The notes under the pieces are model-generated. The model was not told the DNA's origin and did not search any database. It saw only the letters and a list, made by a program, of their open reading frames with translations. Position numbers and translations under genes: made by a program. From an uncultured Gammaproteobacteria bacterium (lineage in GTDB: Bacteria; Pseudomonadota; Gammaproteobacteria; SZUA-140), in NCBI GenBank assembly GCA_945787585.1, contig CALZIG010000153.1, positions 1 to 6,775 of the forward strand: a stretch of DNA of 6,775 bases, read 5' to 3'. Below, piece after piece: positions 1 through 5,675 of the stretch. Every line of letters starts with the position of its first letter. Position 1 is the stretch's first letter.

Positions 1-97
1 GCACCTTAAAAGATGTGATTTCGCTATAGAAATGGGTTGATTTAGGCTGTTTTTCGGCTTTATTTTGGTGCTTTATTTAGGCGATACAAGTAGTTGT
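1..97. other. AT-rich non-coding left edge
   Basis: No credible reading frame is visible on either strand. The stretch lies directly downstream of the truncated trhO fragment, where the remaining two-thirds of that gene would be expected, yet neither this strand nor a shifted frame reads like the missing TrhO sequence. GCACC at 1-5 and GGTGC at 67-71 are complementary, but the arms are too short and too far apart to call a structure. The sequence continues beyond the left edge. Confidence 0.5.
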
Positions 98-355
98 TTA
101 GGTGCGACCCCGCATAGTTTCGTAAGACTCTTTGTGCGCCAGCGCGGATAATCGTGCGTCCGAACGCAGCTCTGCCAACACCGCATCCACTGCAGCACGA
201 GGGCCCGCGATGGTGCCGTTTACACCCTCCTCTGCCAGCAGGATAGTCCCCTTAATGCCCTGCTTCGTGCAGAAGCTTTGTAACGGTGACTGCTTTGCTT
301 TGTAATCCGGTAGGCTCGCGAATTTATAGAAAGCGGCAACAACATATTTACTCAT
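98..355 (-). pseudogene. trhO: trhO (yceA) 5' fragment, tRNA U34 hydroxylase, 3'-truncated
   Basis: TrhO is a rhodanese-family protein that makes 5-hydroxyuridine at tRNA position 34. The 85 visible residues match its N-terminal domain: VVAAFYKFASL at 5-15, IKGTILLAEEGVNGTIAG at 34-51, and LSALAHKESYE at 69-79. In full-length members (roughly 250-330 residues) this is followed by a segment like PF.RMKVR.KKEIV and then the rhodanese domain with its catalytic cysteine. Here the family match stops at about residue 79 (near position 118); five unrelated residues (TMRGRT, sharing T80) and a TAA follow. I read the neighbouring frames past the junction and found no continuation, so this is a real truncation rather than a single frameshift. 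The 5' end looks intact: ATG is preceded by AAGGG (CCCTT at 362-366) six bases away. Probably non-functional. The family call is firm; the pseudogene call depends on no functional short form existing. Confidence 0.82.
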
Positions 356-392
356 TTCAAACCCTTTTCTGTGACTGTTTACAGCGGTGGTT

Positions 393-398
393 ATTATA
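393..398 (-). promoter_or_regulatory. candidate -10 box for the trhO fragment
   Basis: The minus strand reads a perfect TATAAT here, about 38 bases upstream of the trhO start, giving an expected leader of roughly 30 bases. No good -35 box is seen: the best candidate at 18-base spacing (417-422, TCAGCA on the minus strand) matches three of six bases. The assignment rests on the -10 match and its position. Confidence 0.35.
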
Positions 399-472
399 CG
401 GGGTTGTGGTGGTTTTTGCTGAGGGAGTGGGTTTCTGTATGCAGCGCTGTGTCACACCGCGCTCTTACAGTC

Positions 473-496
473 CGTCATTCCGACGAAGGCCGGAAT
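473..496. repeat. dispersed palindromic repeat (CGTCATTCC...GGAAT type)
   Basis: The sequence contains an inverted repeat, ATTCCG (477-482) and CGGAAT (491-496), around an eight-base loop with GAAGG. From memory this resembles a common proteobacterial intergenic palindrome of the form CGTCATTCCCGCGAAGGCGGGAAT, with a few changes. It would fold as a small hairpin in RNA. No terminator-like T run follows. Confidence 0.6.
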
Positions 497-549
497 ATAG
501 CCTCAAACAGCGCTATACCTATCCATCTTTCCCGCCAGCCCAGGATTCT

Positions 550-578
550 GTCATTGCGAATGGAATTCGGTAATCTCC
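550..578. repeat. degenerate dispersed repeat GTCATTGC-N15-ATCTC
   Basis: The ends GTCATTGC (550-557) and ATCTC (573-577) match the ends of a dispersed proteobacterial repeat that I recall as GTCATTGCGAGCGAAGCGAAGCAATCTCC. The interior has diverged. The same two end motifs at identical spacing recur at 5518-5546, which supports a common family. Confidence 0.45.
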
Positions 579-776
579 AGCGCCAAACCGCACCACATCT
601 CTCTGCCGTACCAACGAATGACTAGCCTTCAACCTTAATGCCTGTATCACGATATTAAATAAACACTATAATTCATTACACTGACGCCATTGATTTAAAA
701 AACAGAAATGTGGAATATTCATTGGAATCATATTGGGTTATTATTCCTCATTAATAATTTATACGGCGAATAGTAA

Positions 777-1460
777 ATGGAAGTAGGAACCACTTGTTAC
801 ATGTGTTCCTCCCCAGAGACATCTCGGGAACACGCGCCTCCACAGTGTTTCTTTCCTGAAGCACAAGAAATTGGACGAGATCTCCGAAAAAATCTCGTTA
901 CCGTGCCATCTTGCGACACCCACAACTCAAAGAAATCCAAAGACGACGAGTTTTTTCGAGCAGTGGTTCTATTTACGGCTGTCGCTGCGAACAAAGTCGC
1001 TAAGCATCAATTTATGGGAAAAATGATGCGAGCAGTAGCCCGGAAACCACACGCGTACTCTCATTTCTTTAAAGACGAAGGAACGCTTGCTGATGGGACA
1101 GCACATGCTCTGAGAATTGAGCGTGAACGCTTTGACACGTGCATTGATCACCTTGTGAGGGCCATCTTCTACGATACATACAAACAGAAATGGATTCTTC
1201 CGATGTTTATTGTTTCACCAAATTTTTACAGTACTATTGATAACGATCGTGCTGTTCCACACTCGCCGACGTACGATGCAATTAGGGTGTCTCGGCAGTT
1301 TCTTGGCCAGGAAGCGGTAAGAGGAGAAAATCCGGACATATTCAAGTATCGAGTCCGTTACGATGAAGAGGCAAAAATGTACGCCTTTGCAGGCATTTTT
1401 TACGATTTCTTTGAGGTTTATTCAGCGTCATCACCGGAGCTTACCAATGCTGCCATATAA
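777..1460 (+). CDS. HNH-endonuclease-like zinc protein, stand-alone
   Basis: A 227-residue protein whose first 60 residues form a treble-clef/HNH-type zinc module: C7-x2-C10, then E18-H19 followed by APPQCFFP, then VPSCDTHN (43-50) with C46-x2-H49 and N50, and KSKDDEFF at 53-60. This C-x2-C / EH.PP / P.C..HN..KSKDDE layout is typical of HNH-like proteins of unannotated function. C7, C10, C46 and H49 probably bind zinc; H19 and N50 are candidate catalytic residues. Residues 61-227 are a mixed helix/strand domain I do not recognise. There is no signal peptide or membrane segment. TAG and TAA immediately precede ATG in frame, so this is the first possible ATG; the Shine-Dalgarno match is poor. 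Composition is more AT-rich than the phosphorylase operon and the gene is flanked by repeats, consistent with acquired accessory DNA. It could be a nuclease of a mobile or defence element, or a zinc-binding protein without nuclease activity. Confidence 0.72.
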   Translation: MEVGTTCYMCSSPETSREHAPPQCFFPEAQEIGRDLRKNLVTVPSCDTHNSKKSKDDEFFRAVVLFTAVAANKVAKHQFMGKMMRAVARKPHAYSHFFKDEGTLADGTAHALRIERERFDTCIDHLVRAIFYDTYKQKWILPMFIVSPNFYSTIDNDRAVPHSPTYDAIRVSRQFLGQEAVRGENPDIFKYRVRYDEEAKMYAFAGIFYDFFEVYSASSPELTNAAI

Positions 1461-1520
1461 TAAGATGCTCATTCGGTCGTTCATGCGCTGCACAGTTTGT
1501 GTCGTAAGGTGTACTAGCGC

Positions 1521-1540
1521 GTAGGTTGGGATGAACGCCG
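1521..1540. repeat. partial dispersed repeat (GTAGGTTGGG type)
   Basis: GTAGGTTGGGATGAACGCCG resembles, from memory, the first half of a common proteobacterial intergenic repeat beginning GTAGGTTGGGATGAGCG. The expected second half, a complement ending CCCAAC, is not recognisable downstream, so this is a decayed or partial copy. It sits between the convergent ends of the HNH-like gene and the 98-residue gene. Nothing else in 1461-1684 can be assigned, and I see no clear terminator for either gene there. Confidence 0.4.
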
Positions 1541-1684
1541 TTTGTGAACCACAACACTCCGACCCGACAATCACCAATAAATCGTTAAATCAACACCACA
1601 TTTGTTTTCCTTCTAAAACACATGAGATCGTTAGTTCCCCAAGCTCATTCATGCAAGGGTAGAATTCCACGCCAAGTCTTCTAG

Positions 1685-1981
1685 CTACAAAACTGCAGCC
1701 AACGAAGGCACCTTACGCGCAATCTTTACTGCGATATCACCTAACGCCTCTATGCGCTCTTTTAGCAGCGCTTGGGCCAAATTAACCCTTGATGCTTCTT
1801 TTACGACAGTAATCAACTGGTCATAGACTGCCAGGTCTGTCGTGTCAGGGGTTATAGAATCAATGTCTGCCCTGGACAAACCCATTAACTCATTTAACTG
1901 GCCTTTATAGTCACCTTCAAATGCCTGACGATTTTCTGCCATTTTTTCTTTCAGTCTACGCTTGAATTCTTCGCTATTCAT
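1685..1981 (-). CDS. 98-residue helical protein of unknown function
   Basis: I do not recognise the family. The protein is charged and almost wholly predicted helical: a basic/acidic N-terminus (residues 1-25, EEFKRRLKEKMAENRQAFEG), a central LNELMGLSRADIDSITPD region, and a C-terminal helix ending ALGDIAVKIARKVPSLAAVL. It has no cysteines, signal peptide or clear membrane span, so it is probably cytoplasmic. The start is well supported: GGAGG on the minus strand (CCTCC at 1987-1991) lies five bases before ATG. The gene begins 32 bases after the lipoprotein stop on the same strand, so the two are likely co-transcribed and functionally linked. The coding call rests on the strong ribosome binding site and the coherent helical composition. 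Confidence 0.7.
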   Translation of the reverse strand: MNSEEFKRRLKEKMAENRQAFEGDYKGQLNELMGLSRADIDSITPDTTDLAVYDQLITVVKEASRVNLAQALLKERIEALGDIAVKIARKVPSLAAVL

Positions 1982-2013
1982 TGAGGCCTCCGCTGATCAT
2001 GATTGGTTAAATC

Positions 2014-2694
2014 TTACTGTTTTTTACTGGCTACTAGCGCATCAAATTTTGTAATGAGCGCGTCGTATTTTTCTTCTCCATTCTTTGCTTTTAACATCAA
2101 CTCATTGATGTTGCCGGAGACATCCGCCATCTCTTTACCCACCGTCACCCGTAAATCCTCCACGTCCAGTTTTTTAAGTATCTCACTTTGCGCATCATGT
2201 ACTTTGACGATTGATGCCAAATGACCCGTAACGATTGAATTCGCGTAATGAATCTGTTCGTAAGATTGATTAATATTAAACAACAAAGTGGTGTATTGAT
2301 CTTGAACGGGCTTTAACTTAAGTTTTCGATAATCCTCTACTTCTTCTTTGATGACCTGCAAGAATATCCCGATCTGTTCCAGCGACTCTTTCTGTGCATT
2401 TCCCGTCGGGTCAACCTGACTCGCCGACTCAATTAAAGCTAACATCTCTGTTTTCCAGAACTCATCAGATAAGGTTTTTTGAATCTGATAAGGCAGGTAG
2501 ACGTCATCAATGAATTTATTGATATCACTAATGATCTGCCAATAGTAGAGGTCCACTAACTCAACGTGCGACTTCCTCATGGCAGACATGTCCCGCCCAA
2601 CGGTCGTCGAGAGTTCGACCGCTTCTTTAGGGACTTGCGCGCACGCGGGTAGTAATAGCGCTAATAAGACGACAGTTAATTTGAAATATTTCAT
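2014..2694 (-). CDS. predicted lipoprotein, helical, function unknown
   Basis: A 226-residue protein with a lipoprotein signal peptide: K2 and K5, a hydrophobic core LTVVLLALLL (6-15), and the lipobox LPAC with lipidated C18. Alanine at +2 (A19) gives no inner-membrane retention signal, so the outer membrane, periplasmic face, is expected. The proline in the lipobox is unusual. The mature part has a conserved-looking opening (VELSTTVGRDMSAMRKSHVELVDLYYWQ, 26-53) and DINKFIDDVYLPYQI (57-71), followed by long amphipathic, probably coiled-coil helices to the end (NELMLKAKNGEEKYDALITKFDAL). I have an impression of similar unnamed proteobacterial lipoproteins but cannot name a domain. The ribosome binding site is weak. 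The gene is AT-rich compared with the phosphorylase operon. It is followed after 32 bases by the 98-residue gene, probably its operon partner. Confidence 0.78.
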   Translation of the reverse strand: MKYFKLTVVLLALLLPACAQVPKEAVELSTTVGRDMSAMRKSHVELVDLYYWQIISDINKFIDDVYLPYQIQKTLSDEFWKTEMLALIESASQVDPTGNAQKESLEQIGIFLQVIKEEVEDYRKLKLKPVQDQYTTLLFNINQSYEQIHYANSIVTGHLASIVKVHDAQSEILKKLDVEDLRVTVGKEMADVSGNINELMLKAKNGEEKYDALITKFDALVASKKQ

Positions 2695-2788
2695 TTATCC
2701 GATCCCTGATATCGATCACGCCCATAAAGAGAGGTTCTTCACGGTTACTGCTTAACTGCACAGTAAAAGTGCCATAAAAAGTGATCAA

Positions 2789-2817
2789 TTCATAGTGTTT
2801 TTATACATCGTTATACT
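2789..2817 (+). promoter_or_regulatory. candidate sigma70 promoter for the phosphorylase operon
   Basis: TTCATA (2789-2794) and TATACT (2812-2817) are separated by 17 bases, matching four and five of six consensus positions. Transcription would start near 2824, giving a leader of about 90 bases before the phosphorylase ATG. The same 220-base gap must hold the divergent promoter of the lipoprotein gene. A minus-strand TTGATC (2782-2787) is a possible -35 for it, but no convincing -10 follows. Confidence 0.45.
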
Positions 2818-2914
2818 GGCATTCAAATACCCCCTAGCTTTGCCCCAGCAGGGTGAATACAATGCAAGGATGAAGCGGCAATCACCCAACTACATTTTTA
2901 GCTAAAAACATGCG

Positions 2915-4474
2915 ATGACATCATCCACTGACACAGATCTGCATACCGCCAAACTGAAACTGGTACGACTCGGTATCGACACCTATCACGAGAACGTCGC
3001 CTACCTGCATCGCGATTGCGAGATCTACCGCGCAGAGGGTTTCCAGGCGTTGTCGAAGGTCAAGGTCTGTGGCGACAGTCGACGTATCCTCGCGGTGCTC
3101 AATGTGGTGGACGATGCCGCGATCGTGGCGCTCGATGAGCTGGCCCTGTCCGAAGAGGCGTTTGATCACCTCGGCTTAAGCGAGGGACAGTGGGTGGCGG
3201 TTGATCATGCACAACCCCCTGCGTCGATGGATGCGGTGCGCCGCAAGATTGCGGGTCGACGGCTGAATCAGCAGGATTATCGATCCATCATTCAGGACAT
3301 CACGGAGAGTCGTTACTCCAAAACCGAGATCTCGGCATTCCTGGTCGCCTCGGGGCAGACCGACATGGATCGCGATGAGGTGCTCTACCTCACACAGGCG
3401 ATGCTGGACTCCGGTGAACGGCTGAACTGGGATGAACCCCAGGTAGTGGACAAACACTGCATCGGTGGCATTCCCGGCAATCGTACCTCGATGCTGGTGG
3501 TGCCGATTGTGGCCGCGCACGGTATGCTCATTCCCAAGACATCCAGCCGTGCCATTACCTCGCCCGCCGGCACGGCCGACACCATGGAAGTACTGGCCAA
3601 TGTAGAGATTAATATTGGCAAGTTGCATGACATTGTCAGAAAACAGCGCGGCTGCATGATCTGGGGCGGGACGGCGCGGCTGTCACCCGCCGATGACATT
3701 TTGATCTCCGTTGAGCGCCCGCTGGGGATCGATTCTCAGGGACAGATGGTGGCCTCCATCTTGTCCAAAAAACTGGCCGCAGGTTCAACTCATCTGCTGA
3801 TTGATATCCCCGTGGGCGCCACTGCAAAAATTCGTCATATGCGTGAGGCGCAGCGACTGCGTAAATTGTTTGAATATGTCGGCGACCAGTTAGACATCCA
3901 GCTGGAAGTGGTGATCACCGATGGACGTCAACCCGTGGGTAACGGCATCGGGCCTGCACTGGAGGCGCGCGATGTGATGCAGGTATTACAGAATGATCCG
4001 CTGGCCCCCAACGACCTGCGTCAAAAAGCGCTATGGCTTGCGGGACGTGTGCTGGAGTTTGATCCTGATGTTCGCGGGGGGCATGGTTTCGCGATGGCAC
4101 GCGATATCCTCGATTGCGGGCGTGCGCTGGAAAAGATGAATGCCATTATCGCCGCGCAGGGGGTGCAGACGAACCGCTATCCACTGGGACAATTGGCCCA
4201 TGACATCCTCGCACCTGCCAATGGTGTGGTCACCGCGATCGATAACTTCCAGATGGCGCGTATTGCACGCTTTGCCGGTGCGCCGATGGATAAAGGCGCC
4301 GGTGTCGACCTCTTTAAAAAACTGGGTGAGCCGGTTGAAAAGGATGAGCCTCTCTATCGTCTCTACGCCGAATTCCCGTCCGACTTCAAATTTGCGCTCG
4401 CGCTGTGTGAGCAGGCCAGTGGTTACACCATCGGCCAACAAGTGGACATTACCAGGGCCTTTGTGGAATTCTGA
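2915..4474 (+). CDS. thymidine/AMP phosphorylase family enzyme
   Basis: A 519-residue phosphorylase of the putative thymidine phosphorylase type 2 / AMP phosphorylase family. Relatives cleave the glycosidic bond with phosphate: thymidine to thymine and deoxyribose-1-phosphate, or NMP to base and ribose-1,5-bisphosphate. Residues 1-100 form the extra N-terminal domain of this type ([19 protein letters not shown] at 17-35), absent from E. coli-type DeoA (about 440 residues). The helical and catalytic domains carry [14 protein letters not shown] (177-190), [20 protein letters not shown] (208-227), [20 protein letters not shown] (250-269) and [19 protein letters not shown] (336-354). The C-terminal domain has [21 protein letters not shown] (461-481). 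All main motifs are present, so it should be active. ATG at 2915 is the first in frame after a stop at 2903-2905, but it lacks a visible Shine-Dalgarno. The motifs favour a nucleotide (AMP-like) substrate over thymidine; that is inference from family resemblance. It overlaps the next gene by one base. Confidence 0.93.
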   Translation: MTSSTDTDLHTAKLKLVRLGIDTYHENVAYLHRDCEIYRAEGFQALSKVKVCGDSRRILAVLNVVDDAAIVALDELALSEEAFDHLGLSEGQWVAVDHAQPPASMDAVRRKIAGRRLNQQDYRSIIQDITESRYSKTEISAFLVASGQTDMDRDEVLYLTQAMLDSGERLNWDEPQVVDKHCIGGIPGNRTSMLVVPIVAAHGMLIPKTSSRAITSPAGTADTMEVLANVEINIGKLHDIVRKQRGCMIWGGTARLSPADDILISVERPLGIDSQGQMVASILSKKLAAGSTHLLIDIPVGATAKIRHMREAQRLRKLFEYVGDQLDIQLEVVITDGRQPVGNGIGPALEARDVMQVLQNDPLAPNDLRQKALWLAGRVLEFDPDVRGGHGFAMARDILDCGRALEKMNAIIAAQGVQTNRYPLGQLAHDILAPANGVVTAIDNFQMARIARFAGAPMDKGAGVDLFKKLGEPVEKDEPLYRLYAEFPSDFKFALALCEQASGYTIGQQVDITRAFVEF

Positions 4475-5343
4475 TGTTACTGGGATTTGAAGAATACGAA
4501 GCGCCGTCCCAACGCCTTGCCGCGGCGCTTGGGCGCACTTATGCGCGGGTGGCGGTGCACCATTTCCCTGACGGTGAAAGCAAGGTGACCCTGCCGGCCG
4601 AGTTACCGGCGCATGTGGTGGTGTGTCGCAGCCTGGACCGCCCCAATGAGAAGCTGGTCGAATTACTGTTGACCGCCACGACGGCACGCCAGCTCGGTGC
4701 TCAACGCCTGACCCTGGTGACCCCGTACTTGTGTTACATGCGTCAGGACACCGCCTTTGCCGCCGGCGAGGCCGTTAGTCAGACCATCATCGGGCGCTTT
4801 CTCGCCGAGCTGTTTGACGATGTAATTACCGTCGATCCCCATCTGCACCGCACCCACAATTTGTCAGATGCGGTACCGGCCACACACGTCGTGGCCCTGT
4901 CCGCGACGGCGTGCATGCGAGATTTTCTGCGCAGTCGTGCCGACGCGATCCTATTGGGCCCCGACAGTGAATCGGCACAATGGGTCAGCGCCCTCGCCGA
5001 GGCTAGCGGCCTGGCATACGGTGTCGCCGACAAGCAGCGCCTGGGAGATCGTGAGATTCAGATCACCCTGCCCGATCTTGATTTGGCAGGTAAAGCGGTG
5101 GTGCTGGTCGATGATGTCATCAGCAGTGGTGAAACCATCGCCATCGCGGCGCAACGTTGTTTCGAGCAGGGGGCAAAGCGTGTTGATGTACTGGTCACAC
5201 ATCCGTTGTTTGCACCAGGGGCTACCGAGCGTTTACGACAGATGGGGGTGGGAGAGATCTGGAGCACCGACAGCATTCCACACCCGAGCAATTGTATCGC
5301 CTTAGCCGGACTACTTGCCGAGGCCGTACAAAGCATCACCTGA
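4474..5343 (+). CDS. PRPP synthetase-like (ribose-phosphate diphosphokinase family)
   Basis: A 289-residue member of the PRPP synthetase family, which transfers diphosphate from ATP to C1 of ribose-5-phosphate. Visible family motifs are FPDGE (31-35), RPNEK (56-60), TPYLCYMRQD (83-92), EAVSQTIIGRFLAELF (99-114), DPHLH (121-125), DKQR with the expected catalytic lysine K187 (186-189), the PRPP loop VVLVDDVISSGET (209-221) and VTHPLFAPGA (241-250). It is shorter than housekeeping Prs (about 310-320 residues). The PRPP loop reads VISSGET instead of the usual MIDTAGT/MIDTGGT, and the flexible loop after the lysine (QRLGDREIQI) differs from the bacterial RRP.aN form and looks closer to archaeal enzymes. 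It is probably a specialised paralogue rather than the cell's main Prs. Its ATG overlaps the phosphorylase stop (TGATG), implying coupled translation and a shared pathway. Confidence 0.9.
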   Translation: MLLGFEEYEAPSQRLAAALGRTYARVAVHHFPDGESKVTLPAELPAHVVVCRSLDRPNEKLVELLLTATTARQLGAQRLTLVTPYLCYMRQDTAFAAGEAVSQTIIGRFLAELFDDVITVDPHLHRTHNLSDAVPATHVVALSATACMRDFLRSRADAILLGPDSESAQWVSALAEASGLAYGVADKQRLGDREIQITLPDLDLAGKAVVLVDDVISSGETIAIAAQRCFEQGAKRVDVLVTHPLFAPGATERLRQMGVGEIWSTDSIPHPSNCIALAGLLAEAVQSIT

Positions 5344-5370
5344 GCCAGGGCAACCTCGTTGTGTCACTTA

Positions 5371-5501
5371 CTTAAGGGGTTTGGTATCCCCTCTCCCACA
5401 GGGAGAGGGCTAGGGTGAGGGAATAAAAGGATGAAAACCTATTTATACTCCCTCATCCCCCAACCTTCTCCCTAAGGGAGAAGGGGCTAAAATGCCTTAA
5501 G
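5371..5501. repeat. 131-base inverted-repeat element (MITE-like)
   Basis: The left arm from CTTAAGG (5371) and the reverse complement of the right arm ending at 5501 align over about 60 bases with scattered mismatches and small gaps. Each arm also has its own hairpin: CCCTCTCCC-ACA-GGGAGAGGG (5389-5409) and CCTTCTCCC-TAA-GGGAGAAGG (5464-5484), both perfect nine-base stems. The CCCTCTCCC...GGGAGAGGGCTAGGGTGAGGG core resembles, from memory, a widespread proteobacterial intergenic repeat. There is no open reading frame inside, so it would have to be mobilised in trans. Lying 28 bases after the PRPP-synthetase-like gene, the transcribed structure may end or stabilise that mRNA; no T run follows the hairpins. 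Confidence 0.75.
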
Positions 5502-5517
5502 GAACTTCTGAATAATT

Positions 5518-5546
5518 GTCATTGCTTTGTCGCTTCACTCATCTCA
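5518..5546. repeat. second degenerate GTCATTGC-N15-ATCTC repeat
   Basis: GTCATTGC (5518-5525) and ATCTC (5541-5545) have the same spacing and orientation as the copy at 550-578, while the interiors differ (here TTTGTCGCTTCACTC). It also resembles, from memory, the dispersed form ATTGCTTCGTCGCTTCGCTC. It lies just right of the inverted-repeat element. The remaining bases to 5626 contain nothing I can assign. Confidence 0.38.
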
Positions 5547-5626
5547 ATGTTGAAATGCCCTTTGGCTACATCCGCAAACTATTTGAGACAGGAAAAAAAT
5601 AACGGCCTACCGAGAATAACAGCCAT

Positions 5627-5652
5627 AAAAAAGGGCCTCAAGAGGCCCTTTT
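5627..5652 (-). terminator. intrinsic terminator of pnp
   Basis: A perfect ten-base stem, AAAAGGGCCT (5629-5638) with AGGCCCTTTT (5643-5652), encloses a four-base loop (CTTG on the minus strand). Reading on the minus strand, the stem runs into six T residues (complement of 5627-5632). It begins 24 bases after the pnp stop codon. The four T residues on the other side could give weak termination of plus-strand transcription from the PRPP-synthetase-like gene. Confidence 0.9.
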
Positions 5653-5675
5653 CAGACAACTTGCAACGTTACTGT

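Larger units (their letters stand above)
356..776. other. 421-base intergenic region with degenerate repeats
   Basis: This gap separates the diverging trhO fragment and the HNH-like gene. Short plus-strand frames here do not look like protein: they overlap the trhO promoter and the repeats, and lack ribosome binding sites. The region holds the trhO -10 box, two dispersed-repeat remnants (473-496 and 550-578), and from about 640 onward AT-rich DNA that presumably carries the promoter of the HNH-like gene. A perfect TATAAT at 667-672 lies about 105 bases before that gene, without a good -35 box. A weaker alternative pairs TTGATT (690-695) with GAATAT (713-718) at 17-base spacing. I cannot choose between them. 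Confidence 0.5.

Noticed and set aside
1..71. GCACC...GGTGC complementary ends that could mark a mobile-element terminus
   Set aside because: Five matching bases 61 bases apart are expected by chance, and the window edge prevents seeing more.
286..625. Two overlapping plus-strand frames of 95 and 84 codons
   Set aside because: They overlap the start of trhO, its -10 box and both dispersed repeats, and lack ribosome binding sites. Their translations look like repeat-derived sequence.
1620..1654. ATGAG...CTCAT complementarity as a terminator between the HNH-like and 98-residue genes
   Set aside because: The stem is short and interrupted, with a long loop and no T run on either strand.
3176..3628. 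150-codon minus-strand open frame inside the phosphorylase gene
   Set aside because: It is antisense to conserved phosphorylase motifs, shows no family resemblance, and has no ribosome binding site.
4031..4687. 218-codon open frame on the minus strand across the phosphorylase/PRPP-synthetase junction
   Set aside because: It is a GC-driven shadow of two clearly homologous genes on the other strand. Its translation is rich in H, P, R and G with no recognisable motif, and it crosses both genes' boundaries.
5389..5484. Paired GC-rich palindromes that might suggest a CRISPR array
   Set aside because: There are only two copies, in inverted orientation, with no regular spacers and no cas genes; a palindromic mobile repeat explains them better.
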